Shown here: one piece after another, positions 45,713 to 57,277 of the stretch
Layout of the letters: every line of letters begins with the position of its first letter
How positions within the stretch are numbered: the stretch's first letter is position 1
From: Guillardia theta CCMP2712
Taxonomy: Eukaryota; Cryptophyceae; Pyrenomonadales; Geminigeraceae
DNA length: 64,000 nt
Direction: 5' to 3'
NCBI RefSeq assembly: GCF_000315625.1
Contig: NW_005434672.1
Location: 647,004 to 711,003 of the forward strand
The notes under the pieces: model-generated
What the model saw: only the letters and a program-made list of their open reading frames with translations
What the model was told of the DNA's origin: nothing
The model's database searches: none
Position numbers and translations under genes: made by a program

Positions 45713-48700
45713 ATGAAGGATGACTGGTGCAGTCTTGTGGTGCTCTCGACGATAGTCCGATCTTCGCGCATCTTGTTTTATGTGCCACACTGTGCCTTCA
45801 TCGTTTACTTGACATCTTTCAACGAGACCATGGCTGTGAAGCATGACTACCGCGTGAAGTTCGTCGGGACTTATGAGGCGAAACATAAGGTCTCGAGTGA
45901 CATGAGAGGTTGCGATGCCTTGAGGGTGATGACGACCTTGTCGCCACAGTCGGGCCACAAGCACGCTAAAATCCGCCTTGGAAAGTTCATCGCTCAGCTG
46001 CAACACCGATTTCACTTATGGTCGATAAGAAAGACTTCCGACAAGGTCTTCACCGTCAAGACCAACAAGAAAGAATGCCAAGGCATTGCTTGGTCGCTTG
46101 CTGCGTTGCAGGAGGTGCATTGGATTGAATGTGCTCGTCCATTGTGGAAGAGAAATTATTTCTCCAAGACCAGCGAAACCCCCGGCAACCTGCTCTATAA
46201 CTTAGACCGGATCTTGGCAAGGGGCGTTAACGGGAGTGGAGAGGTCGTGCATGTTGCAGACTCCGGGCTCGATGTCGATCACTGCTTCTTCAGGGACTCA
46301 AAGCGGAGCCTCACGTACAACAAGGTCGATCGCAAGCACAGGAAGCTTCTCGTCTACTGGATCAGCCGGCATGGCGATGGCTTTGATTCCATCGGAGGGC
46401 ATGGGACACATGTGGCTGGAAGCATTGCAGGATCTCTTGAGGATGTGACGTGGCATCCTCTTGCTAACTTCAGCGGAGTCGCGCCTGCCTGTAAGCTTGC
46501 TTTCACAGACGCAGAGAGGCAGACCAGCAGCGACGGGGAAGGTCCTTTCGTGCTGGATGACATCCCCAGCAGCATCTACCTGAAACCCTACGAAGAGGTC
46601 GGAGCCCGCCTTCACTCGCACTCGTGGGGCACACAAGACTTCAGCTACACCATCGACGCACATGAGCTGGACGATTTCATCTATCGGCATCCGGACGCCT
46701 TTTTCTCCTGGGCTGCTGGCAACGATGGAGAGCAGGAGCGTTTCGGGCTCATTGCTAGCCCTGCGAGCGCTAAGAATTGTCTGAGTGTTGGAGCCACATT
46801 CGCACCCGTGGAGTCCAGCCTGCTGGCGAAAGAGGATGGAGGAGAGGTATGTATCTTTGCCGCTCCTCCTTTCCCTTTGACCTGGCATGGCAGACTCTGT
46901 CTAGGATGAGCAGGAGGCAGATGGCGGGCGACCCCTCACTCTTCAGCAACGCACATGTGCTCTCCTTCAGCGCTCGCGGTCCCTGCAAGGATGGAAGACT
47001 CAAACCAGATGTGGTTCTCCCGGGGCTTCTCCATAGCGCTCGTTCCAACGGCAGGGCCGTCAACGCCAACTGCTGTCTGCATGCTCTCTGCAACTCGACA
47101 ACCAGGTGAGCCAACGCCTCAAGTAGCGCGAGTGAGAGCCTCGCAGCTGTCCAAGCGACTGCAGCGGCAAGGGCACATGTCAAGAGGTTGGGGGAAGTTG
47201 GCGATGCCTCTGTGAAGTCGGGTTTTGTGGCACAGACTGCTCCTTCCCGAATGATCGACTCTCCTCGAATTCTTGCTGCCCATCTTCTCCGCCAACCTCC
47301 TCCTCCTCCTCCTCCCTGTGCGGATCGTTGCTAAAAGGAACCTGCGTCAATCTGCAATCCTCGGCCAATTACATCTTCGATTTCTGCCAGTGCCGAGAAG
47401 GTCAAGTGGGAAACGACTGCAGCCAGACGGTGCAGGAGAAGCTCGCGACGTTGACCAAGATGGGAACTTCTATGGCTGCGCCTGTGGCTGCAGGGCTCGC
47501 TGCCTTGGCTCGCAGCTACCTGGGTGAGTCCTTGAGAGGAGCGGGGCAAACGGCACGAAAGCAGCGCCTTATCTTGAGTGTAGGGTTGGGATTCTGGCCG
47601 GGAGGATTGCGAAACCTAGCGGACTCGGTCTCGCCGTCGGCTTCGCTTTTGAAAGCAATGCTGATCACAGCAGGGAGGCGAACGGAGGAAGGGAAGGTGG
47701 TGCAGATCTTTGAGGACAAGCAGCTTGCCGTCGAGGATCCTCTCAACGCAGTCAAGCTTCAAATCCTGTCTGACTGCAGCAAAGTGTTTGCAGACCCTCT
47801 CCTTCTCTGCCGTGACCTCAACGCATCTCTTGCTCTCCTCCCCAACGTGGTGCAGGGCTTCGGCCACCCCACGCTTGACAGCTTGCTGTACTTCTCCGAG
47901 ACTAGCTCCAGCTTTCCTCCCTCTTCATCCTACCTCTTCCTTGAAGATCTTCGTCCCATAGCCGCAGGCGAGGAACATTCCTACTGCTTCTACATGGCCC
48001 CTCGCATTCAAGCTCCTCCTCGTTTTCTCGCTACGCTGGCTTGGTCAGACCCCCCCGGAACTCCAGCAGCAAGTAAGCAGCTGGTGAACGATCTGGATCT
48101 GCTGGTGGAGGAGACATGCGGAGAGATTCTGCTGGGGAATTCAGTTCTATTCGAAGGTCAGCGAGATCAGCTGAACAATGTTGAACGAGTGGAGCTGCAG
48201 GACGGAGGAGGAAGATGTGCAGGTCCATTGAGGAGGCTAACAATTACAGTGAGAGGAACCCTGATCCCCTTTGGGAGTCAGAACTACTCCCTCGTTGTCA
48301 GCAGCGGCTTCCTTCCCTGCGACGAGAGCATCGCGGTGCTTGATCATATTGCTCAGGTACTTGACAGTCGCGACTGAAGTGGAGGGCAGAGGCAAGAGAA
48401 GCAGAAACATGGAAAGAGAAGTAGCAGCAACTAATGAAGCAGGCTGTAAACAGTCAAAACAGGCACGAGAGGTTGTGATGGAGTCGTTGGAGTAGGTTCA
48501 GGGAGGAGGAGGAAGAGGAAGAGGAAGAGGAAGAGGAGGAATTGAATCTGTGGAGCAGAGCTCAACCATACAGGTCAATATCTCTTTCCAAGCGGCGGTT
48601 AAGCTCGAAGACGCTGCTCACCTTCGCGGTCTCTTCGCAGGAGCGCTGGGGGTGAAGGCAGGCACCGTCCTCCTCTCCTCCTTTGATGCAGAGAAAAAGA

Positions 48701-48962
48701 ACTTGCAAATCTACATCCTCCGCTCAAACGCTGAGGAGACGGTGCAAGCACTTCGCGAAGCTTGCTTCAAGCACGCGAAGCTTCAGTTCCTCAAGGTGAT
48801 GTAGCAGGGAGAACAAGGATCCTCTCTGACTCTTGGGTGTTGCAGGTGGTCGCCGTCGAGCAGATCAGAAACCATCTCATCAGCAGCACGACAATGCGGA
48901 GGGCATCGCGAGCATTACTTGTGCTGCTTCCTTTTGCTATCTTCCTCCTCTTGCGCTGTTGA
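45713..48962 (+). CDS. KP-43-like subtilisin with cysteine-rich insert and C-terminal anchor
   Basis: The start is taken at 45713, where a hydrophobic signal-anchor segment follows (RILFYVPHCAFIVYL); an in-frame ATG at 45551 would be longer. Exon 1 ends at 46846 and exon 2 begins at 46894. The catalytic triad is complete: Asp in HVADSGLDVDH, His in GGHGTHVAGS, Ser in GTSMAAPVAAG, and Asn in SWAAGNDGE as oxyanion residue. The jelly-roll WSDPPGTPAASKQLVNDLDL is diagnostic of KP-43-type subtilases. Between the KPDVVLPG segment and the catalytic Ser lies an extra cysteine-rich stretch ending CQCREGQVGNDCS, an EGF-like pattern. The last two exons, from 48574, encode an unnamed domain and a final hydrophobic helix (RALLVLLPFAIFLLLRC). 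I infer a membrane-anchored secretory or surface endopeptidase. Confidence 0.85.
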
Positions 48963-49066
48963 GCTGCTGCAGCCTCCGTGGCTGCCAGCTATTGTTTGAT
49001 TGCCCAGAAAGCCTCGGAGCGACTTCTGACGTGAGGCATTCTTGTAGACCATGAAAGTGAATTGAA

Positions 49067-49093
49067 CAGCACTGCTGGTTGCCAGCAGTGCTG
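49067..49093. other. Perfect hairpin followed by a T-run
   Basis: CAGCACTGCTGG and CCAGCAGTGCTG form a 12-bp stem with a 3-nt loop. A run of about ten T follows nine bases downstream, 105 bp after the subtilase stop codon. Confidence 0.8.
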
Positions 49094-49199
49094 GATAAAT
49101 TTTTTTTTGGGGGGGCTCGTGTCACGGTGTGTTGAGTGTTTGCGCAGCCTTTGTCGTTGCGTGTTGTGTGCGTGTAGGTCTTGGTTCTCCTCGCAGCTT

Positions 49200-49407
49200 G
49201 AGTTTTACTCGCAGAAGGTAAAAAGTGCCTCAAGTGGTTTTGCTTACCTTACCTAACGGAGGCACTTTTGGGGCCGTACGCCTGATGGTTTTGCCAGTCA
49301 GCTCCGAGCGAACGAAGCTTGCCCTCGTTCAGCATAGTCGGGGAGGGGACGAGTTCATGCCGCTTTTTGCTGCTTGAGGCACTTTTTACCTTCTGCGAGT
49401 AAAACTC
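49200..49407. mobile_element. MITE-like element with 35-bp perfect terminal inverted repeats
   Basis: GAGTTTTACTCGCAGAAGGT at 49200 onward is repeated as its exact reverse complement ending at 49407; the arms are 35 bp each with no mismatch. The 138-bp interior has no ORF. No target-site duplication is obvious. A shorter echo, AGTGCCTCAAGC, follows at about 49445. Confidence 0.7.
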
Positions 49408-49439
49408 CATCCATCGCTCGATTCCTCGCACAAGGTAAA

Positions 49440-50515
49440 TAGCAGTGCCTCAAGCAAGGACCGCGATACCGGCACAGCAGGGGACGTTAACGACTGTTTG
49501 CATTACTTGGAACGGTACCGTCAGCAAGCGCCCAGCCTCCATGTGTCCGCCTGCTCGAGGTCTCTCCGTGCCCAGAAGCATCCTCTGGCGACCTTCTTCG
49601 TTGAGGTGCACGACTTTGTTCATAATGCTGGAGCGATTCTCTACCGTCGTAAACTCAGAGGACCGTCGCGTGAGGACTCATGCACCGGCTGCAGATGGCG
49701 CGGGGATCCCACCTGACCCGGCTGCTGTGCCTGATGACGCAGGACGCCCCCCCGGCATATGTAGTACACATACCTGGCTTGCGCGCTCTCGTCGACTCGT
49801 CTCATGAGCACTTCATTCCCCCGCCTGCGCAGCGCAATGTGACTCCTCTTGTCATGCGAGTGTTTCCTCGCCATGTGCATGCTCGCGTTGCCCTCACCGA
49901 TCAGCAGCGTGATATCCTCACCTTGCACAGCCGAAAGACGTACTCGCTCAAGTCGCAGGATAGGGGCTTGCAGTCTACCATCTTCGCTCATTTTCCTGAG
50001 CGGGACCTGAGCCACTCTCCGATGCGAGTCTCGAGCTACTATCCCCTCAAGGCCTTCCCGCATCGCTATGCTCAGATATCATGCGGCAGTGCTCGACTGC
50101 TATCTCCATGGCATGCCGATCTGCCAGTGCGATCCTTCCGTTGCTGCGCATCATCTCCAGACCTGCAAGCGTCGATCCTCCAAGCTTCCCACGGCGCATG
50201 ACAACCTTGCTCGCACTATTCGCTCAATGCTCAACGAAGCTTTCACATCCCTGGGAACCGAGATCAAGGGTCCGACTGAGCGAGCCCTCGCCGTACTGAC
50301 CTTACAGCCGCTCTGAGAAGATTCGCAAACATCGCGCTGGATATGCCATGACTGAGGTCTTGGCTCGCAAACGCGCCGCCACCTAGCCGTGACCGTCACT
50401 GGCAGCAGGCTCACCGTCTGAGACGGTCCGACGGTCAGTCGGCCGCCGATCGGACTTCCGGGCCGGAGGCCCGTGATTGTCCTCGTACTGATTTTTCACC
50501 TAACTTTGAGTGAAG
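49440..50515. mobile_element. Decayed retroelement-like segment
   Basis: The plus strand holds overlapping frames that look like broken pieces of one protein. The last reads HGMPICQCDPSVAAHHLQTC, then KLPTAHDNLARTIRSMLNEA and GTEIKGPTERALAVL. The Cys/His pattern followed by RHD/AHDNL resembles the tail after the reverse transcriptase in algal non-LTR elements. No catalytic motif is present and the frame is broken several times. The segment ends at the motif TACTGATTTTTCACCTAACT (50481-50512 on the minus strand), which recurs elsewhere in the window. The family assignment is weak. Confidence 0.35.
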
Positions 50516-50577
50516 ATAGTGAAAAATCACAGCCTCTAAACGAAGTCTTGAAGGAAGGAGCAAGGAGGACCGCCGCC

Positions 50578-53500
50578 ATGTTCAAGCGGACGGTGGAGTT
50601 CAAGGGAAGCAGCAGCGTGGGAGGCAAAGTAAGCATCCTGCTCCTTGTGTTTACATCACCCTCCTCCTGCACCCCCTCTCCTTCTCTCTCCTTCCCATAC
50701 TCTCAATTCCATTCAGATTCGCACCCTTGCTTGTTTCAATCCTCCCCGTGTCTGTCCTTTCACTCCCTCTTTCCTCTCTCTGGTTCTCCTTTCATCCTCC
50801 TCTGCTGTCTTGACTGGTATTCTCGCAATTTTTTCCTTGATCCATCTTTGAGCGAGCGAAGAAATCACTTTTACACCGCTTCTTTAGCTTCATTCACAAA
50901 CTTTGGATCCTTGACTTGGTTTCCTTCAGACTCTTAAAAAGCTGAAACAGGATGTCGCTAAGACATTCCTGAGTTGTGAAGAAGATGCTGAATTAATTTT
51001 CCCTCACAAAGTCGACATCAGTTTGAAGAAAATAGCATGGGGGGGATCAAAGATGCAGGTGTACTTTGCAGGGGATGTACCGATACTGGTGGACGAGGGT
51101 CGAGGAGCGATGTTCCCTACTGTGATGGCTCTATGGAATGCGCCTGACGCGATCCCTTTCTTCGAAGTTCCTTCCCCAGTCAGTAAATTTCTTTGCAACG
51201 GAGCTGACCTGATGCTCCCGGGGGTCCGAGGGATCTCGCAAGAGAGTCTGCCCAAGGGGACGATAGCTGCTGTGAAGGTGTCAGATGTGGAGGCAGCCTG
51301 TTAGTGACAGACATCGCAGGTCCAAGGCAACGATAAGCCCATGGCTGTTGGGGTCGTCTTGTTCGACCCCGCCACCTGCGACTCAAGGGAAGGAAAAGTG
51401 CTTCAGGTGGTATGGATGCTTCCCGCCCTTCGAGTTCATGCAGCTAGAATAGGTTCTTCAAGTATATGGCGACACGTTGTGGCAAGAAAGCGGAACAAAA
51501 CGACCTAATGAGGGGTTCAAGGAGGATCAAGTGCTTCCCACTGTGTCTCTCTCTTCCATGAGCGCTGCTCTCCCTGCCAACCGTTCAGATCAAGCTGAAC
51601 CCAACCCAGCCACTCGAGCTCCAGACGAGGACGAGAGCTCAGCAGACGGACAGGGAGCAGCCCGTGAACAGCATAGTGAGGAAGACGAGGAGGATGATGT
51701 GGATTCTGAAGAAGGAAGTGGAATTCAAGTCAGTCCGGAAGAAATGAATGTAAGTCAATGAATGCTTTTCGTGGTCTGAACGCAAGTCAGGACTTGTTGG
51801 AATTTTGTCTGTTCCAAGCGCTGAAGACCAAAGTAAAAGACAAGATGCTTCCGATTGAGTCAGGTTTCCTCTCCTCTCCTTCCTACCGAGGCTTCAATCT
51901 TTATCGTTTTCATCAGGTGCATTTTATTTGCAGTACATGCGACCAGTAAGGCCATGTAACGCATTCCTGGATATCAAAAGGTTCTTTCCCCGTCTATTGA
52001 TGTCTTCCTTGTCCTTAAGCTTACAGCTCACTATCTTCGTCTCTTTCTCGCTCCCCTCCTACTGTCCAGCATTTTTCTTACCCTCACCCCGCCTCACTTA
52101 TAGGTCTTCTCCTTCCCTTGAATTTTGTGCTTGCGCCGAGATCCCTCCTCTCGTTGGAACTCAGTGAAGGCTCCGTTTGCAGGTCTTCCTTCAAGAAGTT
52201 GTCAGCATTTCTCGCTCACTACTCTCAGCTGGGAGTCATCAGAGTGAATGACAAGAAAGGGACATTGAAGCTCGCTGAGGTCAAGCGCAACCATCCCAAG
52301 TACCTCGACTTCGCTCCGTTGCCGCATGCAGAGACATACGAAGGAGCGATGGAGCAGAGGCAGAAGGAGGAGGAAGCTAGCAACGGCAAACAGCCTCCTC
52401 GGCCTATCACGTTGGAGGAGCTTCATAGGCCGCACAGGTCCATGTACGGATCTCTCTTCAATGAGGACAAGCAAGCATACTACTCTATCCTCGAGTGCCG
52501 CAAGGCGTTGGATGACTACGTAGAGAAGGAGGGCCTCCTTGATCCTCTGACGCCTTCCATGGTCATTCTTGATCCGATCCTCTGCGATGCTCTTTACGCT
52601 GTGAGTCTCCTCCTTCAAGTTCTCTTGCCTCTCCCCTACTACCTGTCGTTGTACCGCGTCCTCTCACTAGACGCACCAGGGAGACTCCAGTGTTGAAGGT
52701 CCTATTCCTACACATCTATCGCGTGGAGATCTCAAGACTCGTTTCTTCTCTCGTCTGCAGCATTTCTTTCGTATTCAGGTCCTCTCCTCCTCCTCCGCTC
52801 CTACCGTTGCCTGATGCTGGCTGTTCACTCGGCCTTCTTTCTTAAAGGGAGGTCGACTCAAAAACCCTCAAATTCATCCGGCCAAGTACGAGAAACAGCC
52901 GAGTAAGGAAAGAAGATCAACTCCGGACGCTGAACCTTGTGGCTCAGATGGGAAGATGCTGGCGAAAGCACCGGGGATCTACATCAAGACAGACAAGTGA
53001 TGACTATCCCCTCGTCGGCTCAACCTCAATCCCCCTCATTCCTCCTTCTCCCCCTGCCCTTCCCTCCCCCTCCAAGCACTGCTGCTACCATAACGACCTT
53101 GCTCTGTCTCCTTTTCGTGGGCTGCGTATCTGAAACTTCAGCTTCTTTGTGTCAGTCGACGTGGTCACAACGTAACACTCCTACGGGGACTGGAACTTCT
53201 CGGGCTCAATCCTGAGGTCTGCCACCCTCTTGGCGTGGGTTTTGAATCTGTTTCCTCTCACCCGACTTCTCTCGCAGGAGTTCGCAAGTGAAATGCGTGA
53301 GATGTTCGCCGCTAGCTCATCCATTACGCTGCTCTCAGAGAGCGACGGGAGGAAGCAGCATGAGGTACATCTGAGGAAGACAAGAGGGGGCTGACTCGGA
53401 AAGCTGCTAGATTATGTTTCAGGGCTACTGGGAGAAAACGTTAGCCTCCTTTCTGCAGGAGAAGTACCAGCTGCCGTCGGTTGATCCCTGACGTGCTGAA

Positions 53501-53609
53501 GCGGTTGAGCTGACCCTAAGCCTGACAGGCTTTGATCGAGGTGAAGACCAAGGGAAAGAACGCGGGTGAGAAGGCGCAAAAGACAGCCAAGAACATCATT
53601 AAAAGTTGA
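50578..53609 (+). CDS. EIF2D: Eukaryotic translation initiation factor 2D (ligatin family)
   Basis: About 12 exons starting MFKRTVEFKGSSSVGGK. The PUA region reads GDVPILVDEGRGAMFPTVMA, LWNAPDAIPFF, and FLCNGADLMLPGVRG, matching human eIF2D (PTVYTLW, GGADLMLPGL). An acidic linker follows (EEDEEDDVDSEEGSG). The winged-helix/SWIB part has SSFKKLSAFLAHYSQLGVIR, then LDPLTPSMVILDPILCDALY. The SUI1 domain is GHNVTLLRGLELLGLNPE, then GYWEKTLASFLQEKYQLPS. The final exon, ALIEVKTKGKNAGEKAQKTA with KNIIKS, is joined by a 44-nt intron and ends at 53609. eIF2D delivers tRNA to 40S subunits without GTP and helps recycle post-termination ribosomes. Domain order and length fit the family. Intron limits in the middle of the gene are approximate. 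Confidence 0.9.
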
Positions 53610-54201
53610 ACGGCTGAGCCTACTGATGTAACCGTCAACACGATGATCGCGGGGCCCAAGTTAGTAGGCTGGTAACCGCCGCAAGTTGAACCGTCTATGC
53701 GGCGGCCCTCGGAGCGGCGCAGCGCCTCGGCCCCGCCGCCTTGCTCGACTCTGAGACTACTCGGCCCGGCCCGTGATAGCGGCATGCCCGGGTCCGCGGC
53801 TAGGCCGATCCGATTGAGTCGCCGGAGTCGAGTGAGCGCAGCTGAGTGAGGGCCTGGTGACTTCTTTACTCAAAGTTAAGTTAAAAGGGCCTGTGAGTGG
53901 CCAGTGAGCCAGGACTCCGGTGAGCGGCAGAGTGCTGCGGTATGAGCGGGGATGAGGTCACAAAGCAATCAACGGTTTGCCGTTTGTGGCCCTCCAAGGA
54001 AGCGAGCGAAACCGCAGGAGAGGAGAGAAGAGGAGAAGAGAAGAGACGGGACGAGATTGCAAGAAGCTGAATGATGAGAATGACCCAGGCGGAGTAACAC
54101 TCTTGATCATGATAAGCAGAGAGTCCATTTGAAATTGCATTGCGAATTTCATCTTCCAATTACGTGAAAGTGGATAGCCTGGGTCCTGAATAAGCTTCTG
54201 G
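53610..54201. other. Intergenic GC-rich segment ending at a dispersed repeat motif
   Basis: No gene seen. 53690-53850 is GC-rich (GCGGCGGCC, CGGCCCGGCCCG). The motif ACTCAAAGTTAAGTTAAAA stands at 53868-53886 and is shared with 63720-63738. The remainder up to 54201 is the promoter of the next gene. Confidence 0.5.
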
Positions 54202-55097
54202 ATGGCTGACGAGGAACCTCAAGAGAGTGAAAAGCATGAAGAGGAGGATCAAGCAACTGGACTTCTTTACTTGCTCCACCGCAATGAGAGCAGCTTCCGC
54301 TTCGCTCAAGACATGCCAGGCATCGTGCTTGTAGGCTTACTAGACTCCTTGGAGAAAAGAGAACAGAGTGCGAAAGTAGAGCGAGTTGCTGCTCTTACAA
54401 TACAAAGCAGTGCAAGAAGAATGATGTGTGGAATCGTGCATGGAACCGATCGGAAGGCGGCTATCACTCTAGAGCGACTTTATCGAGGACACCTCGGTCG
54501 GTTGGCGTTCGAAGTGAAACAAGAAGAAAGGGACGCACAGACTCGACGAGCCTTCTGGGATTGTAATGCCACGCTAGTGCAGAAGCTGTGGAGAGGATTT
54601 CACAGCAGAAAGCATGCACACAACTTCTATCTGCGGAAAGCTTACCTGACGTCGGTGATGACTCGAGGACTAGAAGTTCGCTCGGAACTTGAAGCGCATT
54701 ATCGGAGTATGAGTGAGTTAGAGGAAAGCAAGATGGAGCATGAGAAGATTGAGAGATTTGAGAATGTGATTGGGTCGCTGCATCACATGTTGAGCACGGC
54801 ATCTTGTAGTGGTGTTTACAACTCCCCCTACAACTTGGTGAACCTGCCGGGCGGTCTGAGAGTTTCTGACTGCCTTGCAGTCAAACCCGCAAACGGCGTT
54901 CGGGTTGCCGATCGAGTCTCACCTGAGAAACGTGGCGAAGGTGCTCTACCTCCTCCTTGCCGCGCCGTGACCTCGTGCAGGGAACTCTGCGAGAAACAAT
55001 CCTGCGGTTGGGTAGCGGCAAGGTTGTGCTTGGGGAGGGGAAGAAGACTCGACTGACGATGCTCAACAGACAGAAAAATGGAGCGAGGGGAAAGTGA
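54202..55097 (+). CDS. SPATA17: SPATA17-like IQ-motif protein
   Basis: Three exons. The first runs from 54202 to about 54834 and contains IQ-type helices: VAALTIQSSARRMMCG, AAITLERLYRGHLGRLAF and NATLVQKLWRGFHSRKHAHN followed by FYLRKAYL. The segment HHMLSTASCSGVYNSPY corresponds to the conserved SPATA17 region HHLLxTxxIPGVxNSPY. A 43-nt intron follows TTG|GTGAAC. Then come SNPQTAFGLPIESHLRNVAK and, after a second short intron, GTLRETILRLGSGKVVLGEG to the stop at 55097. IQ motifs bind calmodulin. SPATA17 homologues are found in flagellated eukaryotes and sit in the axoneme, so this supports a flagellate host. Confidence 0.75.
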
Positions 55098-55667
55098 ATC
55101 GGACAGATGGAACTGCCCAAGTTCTGCACGTCTCCACAGGTGAAGCGAACAGTAGGAGAGGAGTTGGGTGGGGAGCAACAGGATAGGAAAGAGGTTGGAG
55201 GAGAGGAGAGGTATGGGGTAGGGGGATGATGGGGGAGGAGGAGGATGCAGACTGACTGCGATGATGTCAGCCGGAGGACAGCTTTACGCTTACTCTACCA
55301 AACCCATGAAAATATCTCGATCAGATTGAAGAAAATTATGTTATCACGTTAGAAAACACAAGGTCAAGGAGGTTGAAACGATCGCAGCGATCAATCAAAC
55401 GAAGGATAAGTAAGATTCGCACATACGATTGCAGGGGAGGCCGGATAAAAAGATTCATTGTCTGTTCTCGTTCCTTCAGTATGGCCAACCTTTTGGTGGT
55501 ACCCACGTGGTCTCTCCCGTCTGACGAGTGAAAATTCGACATGAGGACATGACAATCGAGGATAGACGAGGGGTCACCGTAGAATTGTGGTAATATCGCT
55601 TGTCGTTGTGTGTTGTGTACTCGGTCCATCCATTATGCGACTTGGGCGCTGCACAGCGTCAGCGTCA
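55098..55667. other. Intergenic region, one unsupported ORF
   Basis: A 97-codon minus-strand ORF at 55336-55629 has no recognisable motif. A GGAGAGGAGAGG tract precedes it. I see no supported gene. Confidence 0.4.
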
Positions 55668-55945
55668 TGACAGACAAGGAGGGGGAAGACCTTGCTTCTC
55701 GATCTCTTCGAACTCTTGAGGAACGTTCCATTGAGTCACATCTGAGGAGTTTGAGGCGAGGAGAGGGCAGGTGTAAAGAGGTACTCGTCTTATCGTTGAA
55801 GTAGTAGAGCCGTCCGTCAGGCGCTCTCAGCTCTGTCCAATCGCCGACACTTCGCGTGGGTTGAGGTCCAGCTACACGCTTGTCATCGCCCTCATGCCTG
55901 TTTCACATTCCGCACCTCGCGCCTTCTCCACAGGCTGGCAGGGAA
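55668..55945 (+). CDS. Possible small gene, polar N-terminus
   Basis: An ATG at 55668 opens MTDKEGEDLASRSLRTLEER with SIESHLRSLRRGEGR, a charged helical sequence. A plausible donor (GGCAG|GTGTAAAG) follows. A second candidate exon begins after GCGTCAG at about 55818, but its frame is ambiguous and I cannot reach a convincing end. It lies tail to tail with the small conserved gene on the other strand. Confidence 0.3.
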
Positions 55946-55983
55946 CACAAAGCATAGAGGCGATAACGGTCAAGCTCCTCAGC

Positions 55984-56385
55984 AGCCACACATCCAGCTC
56001 ACCGGCTTGAGGCCGTCAAGATAGTAACCGAGGCCCTTCCAGTCCATCTTAAAAACATAGCCTGGCCTGCTAAGATTCACCAAGTGCTGGCATCTAGAGG
56101 CATGCGGGGCAAGTGCAGGGATGGGAGCAGCAACCTGCTCTTGGTGAATTTATCGGCTGGGATGAAATCCGCGATCTCATCGTCGAAAGCTTTCTTGGCC
56201 TTCTCGATCTTTTCTTCTTCTACTGTCTCTGCCCCTTGAGTGGATCTGTTCTTCGCTTTCTGCACAACAAGCATGTTAAGACCTTGTGAGCGACTAGCCA
56301 AGTTTTCCTCAGCTTGTTGAAGCGCGAGGTCAACGTCGTCCTTGTCATCTTTCTTCTTGGGGACTTTGACCTGATTCCTTGCCAT
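55984..56385 (-). CDS. Small conserved charged protein
   Basis: The start ATG is at 56385 (MARNQVKVPKKKDDKDDVDL). The first exon is Lys/Glu/Asp-rich and continues EEKIEKAKKAFDDEIADFIP with ADKFTKS. A splice of AG|GTTGCT to an acceptor at about 56070 adds RPGYVFKMDWKGLGYYLDG, after which the frame closes within about ten codons. The GYVFK-x-GLGYY ending is a motif I have seen at the C-termini of small conserved eukaryotic proteins, but I cannot name the family with confidence. The start lies 40 bp inside the 3' end of the CRIPT reading frame, so the two are either overlapping genes or one spliced fusion. Confidence 0.55.
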
Positions 56386-57062
56386 GAGAGGAAGATTTGA
56401 GCTCAACTGCAGATACTGTGGGAAGAGTTGGAATGAATTCTTTCTTTGTTGTTGGTTTGCCGAACCCTCGCTCGACGTAGGGGTTGTCGTGGTGAGTGTA
56501 CATGGAAGTATCAAGAATCTGCTTCCCACAGATATAGCAGATGCCGCGATCTGAGATCAGGTCAACTCATCCTCGACTCCTCGTCACGTCCCTCACTGTG
56601 CGCGCACTCCTGGCACCATTTACCCCCTGATGGAAGCTGGCGGAAGCAGACCTGAGCTCAGCCATGAGGGTTGGCCGGTCAGCTGGTGCAGCACCTGACA
56701 CTTCTGGTTCACTCCGAGGGCTGCGCGTCCTCCATAGGGAGAGTATCGCTGACGAGTGGTGAGCAGCTTGTTCTCTCCCTTCTTGCGGCCGTCTGACGTT
56801 GCTTCATCTCGTGCTCCACTTCTCCACGGGTCAGGACAGATCACCTGTGGAAACAAGAGGAATACCAGGAAATCAATTCCAACATCAGATTGCTATTTGC
56901 AGATATATATTCAACTAAAGTTGAGCACAAGTTTCTTTGGGTGAATATGGTTAAAGATGTTTAAAGATGTCAGCACTGCACCCAACCTTGTCATCTCTTC
57001 TCATCTTGTTCACTCACCGCTGATCGTAGCTTGGAGTTCTTCTCACAATCTGCGCACGGCAT
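56344..57062 (-). CDS. CRIPT: CRIPT (cysteine-rich PDZ-binding protein)
   Basis: Exon 1 (57062-57018) encodes MPCADCEKNSKLRSA, matching the CRIPT start MVCEKCEKKL. After an intron of about 160 nt comes VICPDPWRSGARDEATSDGR with KKGENKLLTTRQRYSPYGG, equivalent to the human VITPDTWKDGARN...GRKLNENKAL...FDPYG. Further exons give KCQVCFRQLPSGGKWCQECA and GICYICGKQILDTSMYTH, carrying the paired CxxC zinc ligands. The product then runs past the usual CRIPT end, reading HHDNPYVERGFGKPTTK and about 25 more residues to a stop at 56346. CRIPT binds PDZ domains and is also a component associated with the minor spliceosome. The extra tail overlaps the start of the next gene. Confidence 0.85.
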
Positions 57063-57277
57063 GTCGGTCTACCCGTTATGATCGTTACATGCCGGTTCAA
57101 AGCGTTAGACCGTTACTGTTCTGCTCTGAGGCAAGGTGGTTGGTCCATGAACATGGCCCAATAGAGCACCCAACGAACGAGGCGGATGGCGCGAACAGGG
57201 CGGAGGAAGGAAGAAGAAAGGAAGAAGCAGAACAAGTAGGAGGAGGAGAGGAAGAAGAAGGACACAAGAGGGAAGGC

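Noticed and set aside
49680-50201. Intact 173-codon protein-coding gene
   Set aside because: The protein-like signal switches frames several times along the segment, so it is better read as a decayed element than a functional gene.
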